DNA of 31,688 bases from NCBI GenBank assembly GCA_036518955.1, contig DATDMG010000240.1, positions 1 through 31,688 on the forward strand, in the 5' to 3' direction. This document shows, piece after piece, positions 7,530 through 15,372 of this stretch. Below the pieces are notes generated by a model. The model searched no databases and was not told the origin of the DNA. It was given only the letters and a program-made list of their open reading frames with translations. This DNA comes from DATDMG01 sp036518955. GTDB taxonomy: Bacteria; Actinomycetota; Actinomycetes; Actinomycetales; Kineosporiaceae. Position 1 is the stretch's first letter. Each line of letters opens with the position of its first letter. Both the position numbers and the translations under genes were made by a program.

Positions 7530-8543
7530 ATGGAGCGCAGGAGGTGGGCCTGGATCATCGCCCTCACCGCCGCCGGCATGGCCCCCATGATGGCGGCGCG
7601 GGCGGACGACCCGAACGGCTGGCAGGTGGCGGACCACAGCCACGTCCTGCTTCCGGGCGCGCCGGAGCCCGCCGACGCACCGGCACCGGCACCGGCACCG
7701 GCACCGGGTACGGTGGGGCCCGCACCCCGGACCCTGGTGGCCGCGCCCCGGCCGCCGGTGGCCGCACCGCGCACCACGGCCCCCGCACCGCGAACCGCGG
7801 TCGCCGCACATCGGACCACCCCGGTTGCGCCCCGAACCACGACCGCCGTACCGGCCACCACGACCGCGAGCCCGCACCCGAGCGACCTGCCCCCGCCCGC
7901 CGGCACCGGCCCGGACGTCGTCATCCCGCCGGCGGCCCGCACGGACGGCGACATCGATCTGGACCTCACCTCCGTCGTGGCCGCAGGACCCCCCGGTTGG
8001 GCGGCCGCGGCCGCCGGGACCGAGACCCCGGGGTGGACCCGGACGGCCACGGCGCTGGGCGCCGCACGCGCAGGTCACGCCGGGACGACGTACCTCCGGC
8101 TCCGGGTCCCGGGCCCGGCCGTGGCGCCCGCCACCTTCCAGCAGGCGTGGCTGCGCTTCCGGGACGTCCTGCACCAGGCCTTCCCGCAGGCCCGGCTCGT
8201 GCTCGGGGTCGAGGCGGGACAGGACACCCCGGCCGCGGTCGCGCCGTACTGGCCGGGCGACGACGCCGTCGACGTGGTCGGCGTCCGGGCCAGGGTGACG
8301 GCGGCGGACGCCGGCGTCGTGGAGAGCCTCACCGACCCGCGCGGCCTGGCGGCGTGGCTCGGGTTCGCCACCGGGCACGGCCGGCCCGTCGGAGTTCCGG
8401 AGTGGGGGATCGACTCCGGGGCGGACACCGCTGACGGCGTAACCTTCGTGCGCTGGATGCAGGCGGCGCTGGCGGCGAACGCCGCCACCCCCGACGCACC
8501 CCTTGCCGGCCGGGTGGTGTACGCAGCGTCACCGCCTGCGTGA
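7530..8543 (+). CDS. Secreted GH26-like protein lacking the catalytic acid/base
   Basis: 337 residues. Residues 1-26 are a signal peptide (charged RRR, hydrophobic core, cleavage near ARA|DD). Residues 45-130 are a Pro/Ala/Thr linker with a microsatellite. From about residue 145 the sequence follows glycoside hydrolase family 26 (beta-mannanase-like): YWPGDDAVDVVGV is the typical late strand, and E291 in GVPEWGI matches the nucleophile region. The earlier strand, which normally reads RLxxE(M/F)N with the acid/base Glu, here reads LRLRVPGPA, with P194 at the Glu position. It is therefore probably a non-catalytic carbohydrate-binding relative. The ATG is preceded by GGAGG (7521-7525). It follows the membrane beta-propeller gene on the same strand. 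Confidence 0.75.
   Translation: MERRRWAWIIALTAAGMAPMMAARADDPNGWQVADHSHVLLPGAPEPADAPAPAPAPAPGTVGPAPRTLVAAPRPPVAAPRTTAPAPRTAVAAHRTTPVAPRTTTAVPATTTASPHPSDLPPPAGTGPDVVIPPAARTDGDIDLDLTSVVAAGPPGWAAAAAGTETPGWTRTATALGAARAGHAGTTYLRLRVPGPAVAPATFQQAWLRFRDVLHQAFPQARLVLGVEAGQDTPAAVAPYWPGDDAVDVVGVRARVTAADAGVVESLTDPRGLAAWLGFATGHGRPVGVPEWGIDSGADTADGVTFVRWMQAALAANAATPDAPLAGRVVYAASPPA
7677..7706 (+). repeat. GCACCG x5 microsatellite
   Basis: Five perfect 6-bp units code for alternating Ala-Pro in the linker of the secreted GH26-like protein. Changes in copy number would stay in frame. Confidence 0.85.
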
Positions 8544-8557
8544 TCTGGCAGGACGAC

Positions 8558-8588
8558 GGGGCGATCGCCCCAGGGCACCGGTTATGGT
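8558..8588 (+). promoter_or_regulatory. Palindrome plus -10 before the methyltransferase gene
   Basis: GGGGCGATCGCCCC (8558-8571) is a perfect 14-bp palindrome. TATGGT (8583-8588) matches a -10 element, which puts the palindrome over the expected -35 position. It may be an operator; alternatively it may be a weak terminator for the GH26-like gene 15 nt upstream. Confidence 0.35.
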
Positions 8589-8633
8589 GACCATGTCCGG
8601 TCGGATCAGCTGCCGCAGGCACTGGAGGCGCGC

Positions 8634-9431
8634 ATGCAGAGCGATGACTGGAGCTGGATCGACGAGGACGACGACTGGGTACCACCCACCGTCGACCTCA
8701 CCAGGCCCAGCATCGCGCGGGTCTACGACTACGGCCTCGGCGGCAAGGACAACTACCCGGTCGATCGGGAGCTCGCGGACAAGTTTCGCGCCATCGCACC
8801 GGACGTGACCGAGGCGGCGCGGGCGAACCGCCGGTTCCTGGTCGAGGTCGTGACGTCGATGGCGCAGGCCGGCATCCAGCAGTTCATCGACCTCGGTACC
8901 GGCCTCCCGACGTCACCCAGCGTGCACGAGTCGGCCTGGGCGGTCCAGCCCGGCACGAAGATCGTCTACGTGGACAACGACCCGATCGTACTGGCCCACA
9001 ACCGCGCGCTGATGCGGGCCGACGAGCGCGTCGCCGTCCTCTCCCACGACCTGCGGCAGCCGGCGTCGGTGCTCGCCGACCCCGCGGTGCGCGGGTTGCT
9101 CGACTTCTCCCGGCCGATCGGCCTGCTGATGATCGCGGTGATGCACTTCGTCGAGGTCGCCTCCGGACCGGCGATCGTCGGCCGCTACGTGCGCGACCTG
9201 CCGTCCGGCAGCCAGCTCGCGATCAGCTCGCTGTCCAGCCACGGGATCGCGTCCGAGGTGCTGCGCCGCACCGAGTCCCTCTACGGGGCCAGCACCGGCA
9301 CCCTGTTGGCGTACCGCAACGAGGCCGAGATCGACGCCCTGTTCGACCGCCTGAAGATGATCCAGCCGCTCAAGGAGGTCTACCGGTCCCAGACCCTCGC
9401 CGTGCTCGGCGGCGTCGGCCTCAAGCCCTGA
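8634..9431 (+). CDS. SAM-dependent methyltransferase, DUF574 family
   Basis: 265 residues, near the normal family length (about 260-280). The opening PSIARVYDYGLGGKDNYPVDRE is the DUF574 (Methyltransf_19) signature. The SAM-binding Rossmann motif is FIDLGTGLPTSPS near residues 85-97, followed by the acidic loop VYVDNDP and a late DLRQPASVLADP segment. The family is very abundant in actinomycetes, often many copies per genome, and mostly uncharacterised; substrates are unknown. ATG 8634 has GGAG 7 nt upstream. It ends 26 nt from the convergent decarboxylase gene. Confidence 0.92.
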   Translation: MQSDDWSWIDEDDDWVPPTVDLTRPSIARVYDYGLGGKDNYPVDRELADKFRAIAPDVTEAARANRRFLVEVVTSMAQAGIQQFIDLGTGLPTSPSVHESAWAVQPGTKIVYVDNDPIVLAHNRALMRADERVAVLSHDLRQPASVLADPAVRGLLDFSRPIGLLMIAVMHFVEVASGPAIVGRYVRDLPSGSQLAISSLSSHGIASEVLRRTESLYGASTGTLLAYRNEAEIDALFDRLKMIQPLKEVYRSQTLAVLGGVGLKP

Positions 9432-9457
9432 GGCCGCTCCGGGGCCGACGACGACCG

Positions 9458-10837
9458 TCAGGCCGTCCGGTCCAGCACCACCCGGACGAGATCCATGCCG
9501 GTGTGCGGGTGCAGGAACGCCAACCGGCCCACGACCTCGCCCTCCCACCCGGACGGCGGGACGAAGGCGACCTCCTCCTGGTGCAACTGGTCTGCCCACG
9601 CTCGGTAGTCGGCTGCCGTCCAGCCGCGCCGGCGGAACAGGACGACGGAGAGGTCCGGCGGCCGGATCAGTTCCAGGTGGGGCCGGTTGCGGATCTCGTC
9701 CGCGGTCTGCCGGGCCAGGTCGATCGCCGCTTCCACGGCCCGCGCGTAGGCCCGGGTCCCGTGCACCGCGAGCGAGAACCACAGGGGCAGGCCGCGGGCC
9801 CGGCGGGTGAGGTGGTAGGCGTAGTCGGTCGGGTTCCACTCCCCGCCGGCCGCGTGGATGACGTCGAGGTACGAGGCGTCCTGGGTGTGGACGGCGCGGG
9901 CCACCGCCGGATCACGGTACAGCAGCGCGCAGCAGTCGAAGGGCGTGAACAGCCACTTGTGCGGGTCGACGATGAACGAGTCGGCGTGCTCGATCCCGGC
10001 GAACTTCCCCCGGACGCTGTCCGCCAGCAGCCCGGCCCCGCCGTAGGCGCCGTCCACGTGGAACCACCAGCCGTGCTCGGCGGCGACGTCCGCCACCCCG
10101 GCGAGGTCGTCGATGATGCCGGCGTTGGTGGTCCCGGACGTCGCCACCACGGCGGCGACCGAGGCCGCCGAGGCCGCCGGATCGGAGTGCCGGCCCAGGG
10201 ACGCCCGGATCGCCTCTCCGGTGAGCCGGTGGTCCGGTGTCTCGACCACGACGGCGTCCAGCTCGAGCAGGCGCAGGGTATTCGCGATCGAGCTGTGCGC
10301 GTCGGTGCCCACCACGACCCGCCAGCGCTCGGGCGCCGGGCGGCCGGCCTCGGCGGCACGCCGCTTGGCCCGCTCCCGGGCCACCGCGAGCGCCGAGAGA
10401 TTGCCCGCCGACCCACCGCTGACGAAGACCCCCCCGGCGGACGGCGGCAACCCGGCGAGGTCCGCGAGCCATCGGAGCACCTGGTTCTCCGCGTGGATCG
10501 CGCCGCTCGCCTCCATCCAGGAGATACCCTGGATGGAGGCGCAGGAGACCAACATGTCGAACAGCAGCGCCGCCTTGGTCGGTGCGGACGGGATGAACCC
10601 GAGGAACCGCGGGCTGTCCGCCGAGATGACCGCGGGCGCGATCGTCGACGTGTAGATGCCGAGCACCTGGTCCGGATCGGTCCCGTCCGGGCCGAGCAGG
10701 CCGCCGAACACGGCGTCGAGTTGTTCCGGGGTGCGGGCGCGCGTGTCCAGCGGCACGGGGTCCAGGCGCAGCCGGTTCTCGGCGTAGGCCAGGACGGATC
10801 GGATCATCTGCTCGGTGGTCCGGTCGACGCTGTGCAT
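9458..10837 (-). CDS. PLP-dependent group II amino acid decarboxylase
   Basis: 459 residues, the standard length of the family that includes aromatic-L-amino-acid, tyrosine and glutamate decarboxylases. The PLP lysine is K294 in VDPHKWLF. SGGSAGN near residue 140 binds cofactor phosphate, and HVDGAYGG holds the Asp that contacts the pyridine ring. The substrate (aromatic amino acid, or another) cannot be read from the motifs; the closest known pattern is the aromatic decarboxylase group. The ATG lies 23 nt after the stop of the E1 fusion gene on the same strand, with no clear ribosome binding site, so it is probably translated from the same message. The product would be an amine and CO2. Confidence 0.9.
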   Translation of the reverse strand: MHSVDRTTEQMIRSVLAYAENRLRLDPVPLDTRARTPEQLDAVFGGLLGPDGTDPDQVLGIYTSTIAPAVISADSPRFLGFIPSAPTKAALLFDMLVSCASIQGISWMEASGAIHAENQVLRWLADLAGLPPSAGGVFVSGGSAGNLSALAVARERAKRRAAEAGRPAPERWRVVVGTDAHSSIANTLRLLELDAVVVETPDHRLTGEAIRASLGRHSDPAASAASVAAVVATSGTTNAGIIDDLAGVADVAAEHGWWFHVDGAYGGAGLLADSVRGKFAGIEHADSFIVDPHKWLFTPFDCCALLYRDPAVARAVHTQDASYLDVIHAAGGEWNPTDYAYHLTRRARGLPLWFSLAVHGTRAYARAVEAAIDLARQTADEIRNRPHLELIRPPDLSVVLFRRRGWTAADYRAWADQLHQEEVAFVPPSGWEGEVVGRLAFLHPHTGMDLVRVVLDRTA

Positions 10838-10860
10838 GCTCGGACCGTACCGGGTGCACC

Positions 10861-13419
10861 TCAGCGGCCGTGGTCCAGCAGCGATCGCGCCGCGTCGTCC
10901 ACGTCGTCCTCGCTGACCAGCACCAGGTCGGCCGCCGCGCCCAACGGCACGTAGGTGTCGTCGGCGTTGAGCCGCGCCAGCGCGCCCCGGTACCCCGCCT
11001 CCAGCAGCTGCGCCACCAGAGCCTCGGAGACGCCACCGGCGCGCCGGGTCTCGTCCACGATCAGACAGCGGCCAGTGGCCGACGCCTCCCGGAGCACGTC
11101 GCCGACGGGCAGTGGGGCCAGCCAGCGCAGGTCCACGACCCGGACGCCGACACCCTCCTCCGCCAGCCTCCGCGCCACCCGCAACGACATCCGCAGCCCG
11201 TTGCCGAACGTGACCATCGTCAGGTCGGTGCCCACGCCCCAGGTGCGGGCGCTGCCGATCGGGGCGTGCCACGCCTCCCAGCGCCCGGGCGCGGCGTAGG
11301 GGGCCAACCACCTGCCGTCCCCGAGCTGGTACAGGTCCCGCTCGTGGTAGAGCGCGATCGGTTCGAGCACCACGCTCACCGTCCCGTCGACCTCGGCGGC
11401 GGCGAGGCAGGTGCGCAGCAGCGCCGGAGCGTCGGACGGGTGCGCGGGGCAGGCGATCACCAGCCCGGGCACGTCCCGCAACACCCCGATCGCGTTGTCG
11501 TTGTGGAAGTGCCCGCCGAACCCCTTCTGGTAGGCCAGCCCCTGCACCCGGACGACGAGCGGGTTGCGGTAGGCGCCCTGGGAGAAGAACTGCAGGGACG
11601 CCGCCTCGCCGCGGAGTTGGTCCTCCGCGTTGTGCAGGTACGCCAGGTACTGGATCTCCGCGACCGGGAGCAGCCCGGACACCCCCGCGCCCAGCGCCAT
11701 CCCGAGGACGGTCTGTTCGTCCAGCAGGGTGTCCACCACCCGCGAGACACCCAGCCGGCGCTGCAACCCGCGGGTCACCCCGTAGACACCGCCCATCCGG
11801 CCGACGTCCTCGCCGAGCACGAGCAGGCCCGGTGTCCGGGCGCCCTCGTCGAGCAGTGCGCGGTTGACGGCCTGGGCCAGGGTGAGGCCCCCCTCGGTCT
11901 CCGGCAGCGTGGCGCCGAAGACCCGCTCCCGTTCCGCGGACGGCGCGGCCTGGGTCGCCCGCGCGGCGACCCGGTCCGGACTCCGCGGGGCGAGCGGTCG
12001 CATCACCTCGTCCGCCGTCTCCAGGCCGCGGTGGCACAGCGCCTCCTCGACGCAGGCCGCCACCTCGTCGCGGATGGAGATCCACCGCTCGGCGACCTGC
12101 GAAGGAGGCAGGACCTGGTGCCGGACGAGCGCCCGCACGGTCGCGGCGAGCGGGTCCTGGCCCAGCTCGGCGGCCACCTCGGCGGCGCTGCGGTAGCCGG
12201 TCTCGACGTCCGAGCCGGCGTGCCCGCCGATCCGCACGCAGCGCAGGTGGAGCAGCACCGGGACCCGCTCCTCGCGGGCCAGGGCGGCGGCGTCCGCGGC
12301 GATCCGCAGCGACGCCAGTGGGTCGCTGCCGTCGTCGTACCGGTACACCAGCCCGGCCCGCCCCGAGAATTGGGCGGCGACCCAGCCGGCCGGCGTCCGC
12401 GTCGAGATACCGTACCCGTTGTCCTCGCAGACCAGCAGGAGCGGCAACGGGATGCCCTGGTGCGCCGTCCAGCAGGCCGCGTTGACCGCACCCGCAGCGG
12501 TCGAGTGGTTCGCCGACGCGTCGCCGAAGCTCGCCACCACGACCGCGTCGTCCGGCCACGCGAGCGCCGTCCGCAGGCGGTCCGGGAGGCGCTGCTGGCG
12601 GCCGAGGGTCCAGGCGATGCCGACGGCGCGCGGCAGGTGGCTGGCGATCGTCGAGGTCTGCGGGATCACGGCGATGTCCGGGTGCCCGAAGACCTTGTGC
12701 CGACCACCCGCGATCGGCTCCTTCGCGGTGGCGGCGAGCCCGAGGGCGATGTCCAGCAGGCCCGGTCCGACGCCGCTGGTGAGCTTGTTCGTCCGGCGCC
12801 GCTGGGCGCTGCGGGCCAGGTAGAAGGCGCCGGACCGGTAGTGCAGCAGGGCCGGGTCCCGCGCGGTGACGGCCAGCGCGACGGCGCCGTTCGCCTCGTG
12901 TCCCGCCGACCCGATCGTGTAGTGACCGACCCTGGCAGCCCGCATCCGGCGGGCTGCGACGTCCAGCCACCGGCTGCCGGCCTGGGCGTCGAACAGGCGG
13001 AGCAGGCGCTCGGCATCGGCGGCGGGCAGCCGGTCGCCCGGCGCCGGCCGGGCCAGGCTGTCGAGGACGGCGTCCAGGTGCGCCACCAGCTCCCGGCCCG
13101 GGCCCTCGCCGGTGAGGGAGACCACATCACCCGGGCAGCCCGCACCCTGCGCGGCGGCGGAGCCGGTACCGGCCGCCGCCCGCGGGTCCGGCCCACCGGG
13201 CACGGCCGGCTGGCGTGGGCGCTGCCGACGCTCCCCGCCCCGGCCGGCCTCTCGGGCGCCGGCGGGAGAGGACGGCCGGGGCGCGTACCCCGGTGCCGGG
13301 CCGGCCCACTCGTCCCGCGCCTGCCGGACCGCCTCGCGGGCAAGGGCTTCCCGGGGGAGGCGGTCGGGATCGTGGGCGTCGCCGCCCACACCCGCGCGGT
13401 CGACGGCGTCCGCGCTCAC
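10861..13419 (-). CDS. Fused E1 alpha-beta of a 2-oxoacid dehydrogenase
   Basis: 852 residues combine both subunits of a thiamine-diphosphate E1, which decarboxylates a 2-oxoacid (pyruvate or branched-chain). The alpha half (about 115-480) carries SAGHEANGAVALAV and the TPP motif starting GDASAN at residues 299-304 and ending CEDNGYGIST. The beta half (about 515-852) has LGEDVGRMGG, YQKGFGGHFHNDNAIG and the C-terminal LVSEDDVDDAARSLL. GTG 13419 is supported by GGGAG 5 nt upstream, but the first 100 residues are Arg/Pro/Gly-rich and may not be conserved; a start near 13125 is possible. No E2 or E3 gene is nearby, so acyl transfer partners must be elsewhere. The decarboxylase gene follows 23 nt downstream. 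Confidence 0.9.
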   Translation of the reverse strand: MSADAVDRAGVGGDAHDPDRLPREALAREAVRQARDEWAGPAPGYAPRPSSPAGAREAGRGGERRQRPRQPAVPGGPDPRAAAGTGSAAAQGAGCPGDVVSLTGEGPGRELVAHLDAVLDSLARPAPGDRLPAADAERLLRLFDAQAGSRWLDVAARRMRAARVGHYTIGSAGHEANGAVALAVTARDPALLHYRSGAFYLARSAQRRRTNKLTSGVGPGLLDIALGLAATAKEPIAGGRHKVFGHPDIAVIPQTSTIASHLPRAVGIAWTLGRQQRLPDRLRTALAWPDDAVVVASFGDASANHSTAAGAVNAACWTAHQGIPLPLLLVCEDNGYGISTRTPAGWVAAQFSGRAGLVYRYDDGSDPLASLRIAADAAALAREERVPVLLHLRCVRIGGHAGSDVETGYRSAAEVAAELGQDPLAATVRALVRHQVLPPSQVAERWISIRDEVAACVEEALCHRGLETADEVMRPLAPRSPDRVAARATQAAPSAERERVFGATLPETEGGLTLAQAVNRALLDEGARTPGLLVLGEDVGRMGGVYGVTRGLQRRLGVSRVVDTLLDEQTVLGMALGAGVSGLLPVAEIQYLAYLHNAEDQLRGEAASLQFFSQGAYRNPLVVRVQGLAYQKGFGGHFHNDNAIGVLRDVPGLVIACPAHPSDAPALLRTCLAAAEVDGTVSVVLEPIALYHERDLYQLGDGRWLAPYAAPGRWEAWHAPIGSARTWGVGTDLTMVTFGNGLRMSLRVARRLAEEGVGVRVVDLRWLAPLPVGDVLREASATGRCLIVDETRRAGGVSEALVAQLLEAGYRGALARLNADDTYVPLGAAADLVLVSEDDVDDAARSLLDHGR

Positions 13420-13441
13420 CAGGTCTCCCGCCCCGACCCGC

Positions 13442-13540
13442 TCACCGCGCCACGGGCCGGGTGCCCAGCTCAGCCGGGCGTGAGAGCACCTGCACCAGGG
13501 ACACCTCGACGGCGGCCGAAGGAACGGACAGAGGCGGCAT
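13442..13540 (-). CDS. 32-residue leader ORF before the E1 fusion gene
   Basis: ATG at 13540 with GGAGG (13548-13552) at an ideal 7-nt spacing, better than the site of the E1 gene itself. It codes for 32 residues and stops (TGA, 13442-13444) 22 nt before the E1 GTG, in another frame. The central part, VEVSLVQVLS, is rich in valine and leucine. A leader peptide that regulates the E1-decarboxylase operon is one reading; a standalone small protein or a decayed N-terminus are others. No homologue recognised. Confidence 0.45.
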   Translation of the reverse strand: MPPLSVPSAAVEVSLVQVLSRPAELGTRPVAR

Positions 13541-13552
13541 CTCGGGACCTCC

Positions 13553-13584
13553 GGAACACGAGGGGTGAACCGATCCAGTGTTCC
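13553..13584. promoter_or_regulatory. Inverted repeat upstream of the leader ORF
   Basis: GGAACAC (13553-13559) and GTGTTCC (13578-13584) are exact reverse complements, with centres 25 bp apart. The pair sits just upstream of the leader-ORF ribosome binding site, where an operator or promoter would be expected. It could also form a hairpin in the 5' leader. Motif only. Confidence 0.3.
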
Positions 13585-13690
13585 AAACGTGGCTGCAGCC
13601 GCGCAGGTCTCGCGCGAACTGCCGACACCCTACGCACCGTACCCGCGACCCACCAGATCCATCAGCTCACAGTGACCTCGTCGGCGTCGT

Positions 13691-13828
13691 GGCGGCCGCC
13701 TCGTCGAGGTCGACCTGGCCGAGCGCCTCGACGTGAGCCGCACCCCGGTCCGGGAGAGCCCGCAACGGCTGGCGGCCGACGGGCTCATCGTCAGCCACCG
13801 GCGTGGCCGACACCAGGTCCAGCTCGCG
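13691..13828 (+). pseudogene. Relic of a GntR-family helix-turn-helix
   Basis: In this frame 46 residues read as a GntR DNA-binding domain: GGRLVEVDLAERLDVSRTP then VRESPQRLAADGLIVSHRRG. The DLAERLxVSRTPVREs core and the RLxxDGLI recognition block are diagnostic. A stop codon (13673-13675) precedes it in frame. The residues before it fit better in another frame (13641-13690), which suggests a frameshift near 13690. There is no effector-binding domain: the sequence runs straight into the 3' end of the opposite-strand kinase gene. It is most likely the remnant of a GntR regulator that once lay next to the E1 operon. Confidence 0.6.
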
Positions 13829-14452
13829 CTACAGATCATCCTGGCGCGGCGCGGCGGAGCCGATCGGGCGTCGTCGCAGGTCGAGCCCAGCCACCCGGCG
13901 AGCGAGTTCGGGCAGCTCCACGGTGTTGTCGATCTCCAGGTGCGCCACCGGGGGCGGCGTCCCGGGGGACATCCGGCCGAGGAAGGCGCCGAAGTCGGCC
14001 AGCTTGCCGCCGTCCCGGCTGGTGCCGCGGTCGACCAGGCGACGGCGGAGCAGGGCGGGTTCGGTGCGGATCCAGACCAGCCGAACCGGCTCGCCGCCGA
14101 GCTCGTGGACCCAGTCCCGCCAGCGGGCCGGGTCACGGATCTGCTGGGTGAACGGCGCGACGAGCATCACCGGGCACCCGGACGCGCGGATCTGCCGGGC
14201 GGCCGCCGTCATGCCGCCGTACTCGTGGACCTTGACGTGCTCGTCGTAGAAGTCGCCCTCCCGCTCCCCGAACGGGCGGCCGTGCGCGGCGAGCACCTCG
14301 ACGACGAAGCCGGCGAAGAGCACGTCCTTGTCCAGCAGCGCGGGCACCGGGCGCAGTCGGCGACCGAGCAGGTCGGCGACCGTCGACTTGCCCGACCCCG
14401 GCGCACCCGCGATCACCCAGACGTCCGCCGGCGGACGGGCCGCCCCGCTCAC
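13829..14452 (-). CDS. P-loop kinase of the AAA_33 / zeta-toxin-like group
   Basis: 207 residues. Walker A GAPGSGKST begins about residue 14 (VWVIAGAPGSGKST). DKDVLF follows near residue 40 and a late IRTEPALLRRRLVDRG segment matches the lid of P-loop kinases. These proteins phosphorylate small molecules such as shikimate- or gluconate-like substrates, chloramphenicol or nucleosides; the substrate here is unknown. The GTG at 14452 is chosen because the fold starts there; it lies 10 nt after the glycosylase stop, on the same strand, without a good ribosome binding site, so translation is probably coupled. The 3' end reaches the GntR relic. Confidence 0.8.
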   Translation of the reverse strand: MSGAARPPADVWVIAGAPGSGKSTVADLLGRRLRPVPALLDKDVLFAGFVVEVLAAHGRPFGEREGDFYDEHVKVHEYGGMTAAARQIRASGCPVMLVAPFTQQIRDPARWRDWVHELGGEPVRLVWIRTEPALLRRRLVDRGTSRDGGKLADFGAFLGRMSPGTPPPVAHLEIDNTVELPELARRVAGLDLRRRPIGSAAPRQDDL

Positions 14453-14462
14453 GCCCGACCCG

Positions 14463-15338
14463 CTACTTGAGCAGCCGGGACATCCGGCGGTCGGCGAGCG
14501 GCTTGCCGCCGGTCTGGCAGGTGGCGCAGTACTGCAGCGACGAGTCCGCGAACGACACCTCGCGGACGACGTCACCGCAATCGGGACATGCCTGGCCGGT
14601 GCGCCCGTGGACGCGCATCCCGGCCCGTTTGGCGTCCTTGAGCTCTTTGGCGGGCTTGCCGGACGCCGCCGCGACCGCACCGACCAGGACCTCGCGCAGC
14701 GCCGTGGACAGGCGGTCCACCTGCTCGTCGTCCAGGTTCGCCGCGATCGCGAACGGCGACAGCCGAGCCGCGTGCAGCACCTCGTCGCTGTAGGCGTTGC
14801 CCACCCCGGCGATCACCGCCTGGTCCCGGAGCAGACCCTTCACCTGCTGCCGCGCCCCCGAGAGGATCTTCGCCAGCGCGCCCCGGTCGAACTCCGGGGC
14901 CAGCGGGTCGGGGCCGAGCGTGGCGATCCCGGGCACGTCGCGCGGCAGGCGGACGACGTACACCGCCAGCCGCTTCTGCGTGCCCGCCTCGGTGAGGTCG
15001 AAGCCGGGCGAGCCGGGGACCTCCGGGTCGGCGAGCCGCACCCGGAGCGCGAGCGGACTCTTGCCGGGCCGGACGGGTGTCGCCGGGAGCGACTCCGACC
15101 AGCGCAGCCAACCGGCGCGGGCGAGGTGGAACACCAGGTGGAGACCGTCGACGTCGAGGTCCAGGAACTTGCCGTGGCGGGCCACCCCGGTCACGGTCAG
15201 GCCGGCCAGGGCGGACGGCTGCGGATCGTACGTCTTGAGCACGCTGATCGCGCCGACCTCGACACCGGCGACGACGCGGCCGACCGCGCGGTCCCGCAGG
15301 AAGCCGGCCAGCGCCTCGACCTCGGGCAGTTCAGGCAT
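14463..15338 (-). CDS. Fpg/Nei-family DNA glycosylase, actinobacterial type
   Basis: 291 residues. It starts MPELPEVE: P2 is the Schiff-base nucleophile and E3 the general acid. K57 in RHGKFLDLD matches the DNA-contacting lysine. QVKGLLRDQAVIAGVGNAYSDE is the helix-two-turns-helix. The end has a CPDCG ... CATCQ zinc finger. In classical Fpg the finger's beta-hairpin carries an Arg five residues before the third Cys (R258); here that position is Ser (SSLQYC). The lesion range may therefore differ from 8-oxoguanine, though homologues of this kind are widespread in actinobacteria. ATG 15338 has GGGGAG about 10 nt upstream. Followed by the kinase gene after 10 nt. Confidence 0.92.
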   Translation of the reverse strand: MPELPEVEALAGFLRDRAVGRVVAGVEVGAISVLKTYDPQPSALAGLTVTGVARHGKFLDLDVDGLHLVFHLARAGWLRWSESLPATPVRPGKSPLALRVRLADPEVPGSPGFDLTEAGTQKRLAVYVVRLPRDVPGIATLGPDPLAPEFDRGALAKILSGARQQVKGLLRDQAVIAGVGNAYSDEVLHAARLSPFAIAANLDDEQVDRLSTALREVLVGAVAAASGKPAKELKDAKRAGMRVHGRTGQACPDCGDVVREVSFADSSLQYCATCQTGGKPLADRRMSRLLK

Positions 15339-15362
15339 CCGGTCAGTCTCCCCCGACCGAGC

Positions 15363-15372
15363 CGTGATCACG
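15363..15372. promoter_or_regulatory. 10-bp palindrome in the glycosylase/cyclase divergent region
   Basis: CGTGATCACG is a perfect palindrome 24 bp upstream of the glycosylase ATG, inside the 164-bp region between divergent genes. It could be an operator; no clear promoter elements were seen with it. Confidence 0.2.

Noticed and set aside
10870..14151. Very long plus-strand open frame (over 1,000 codons) opposite the E1 operon
   Set aside because: Arg/Gly/Pro/His-rich product without any domain; it is the antisense shadow of the E1 fusion, caused by third-position GC.
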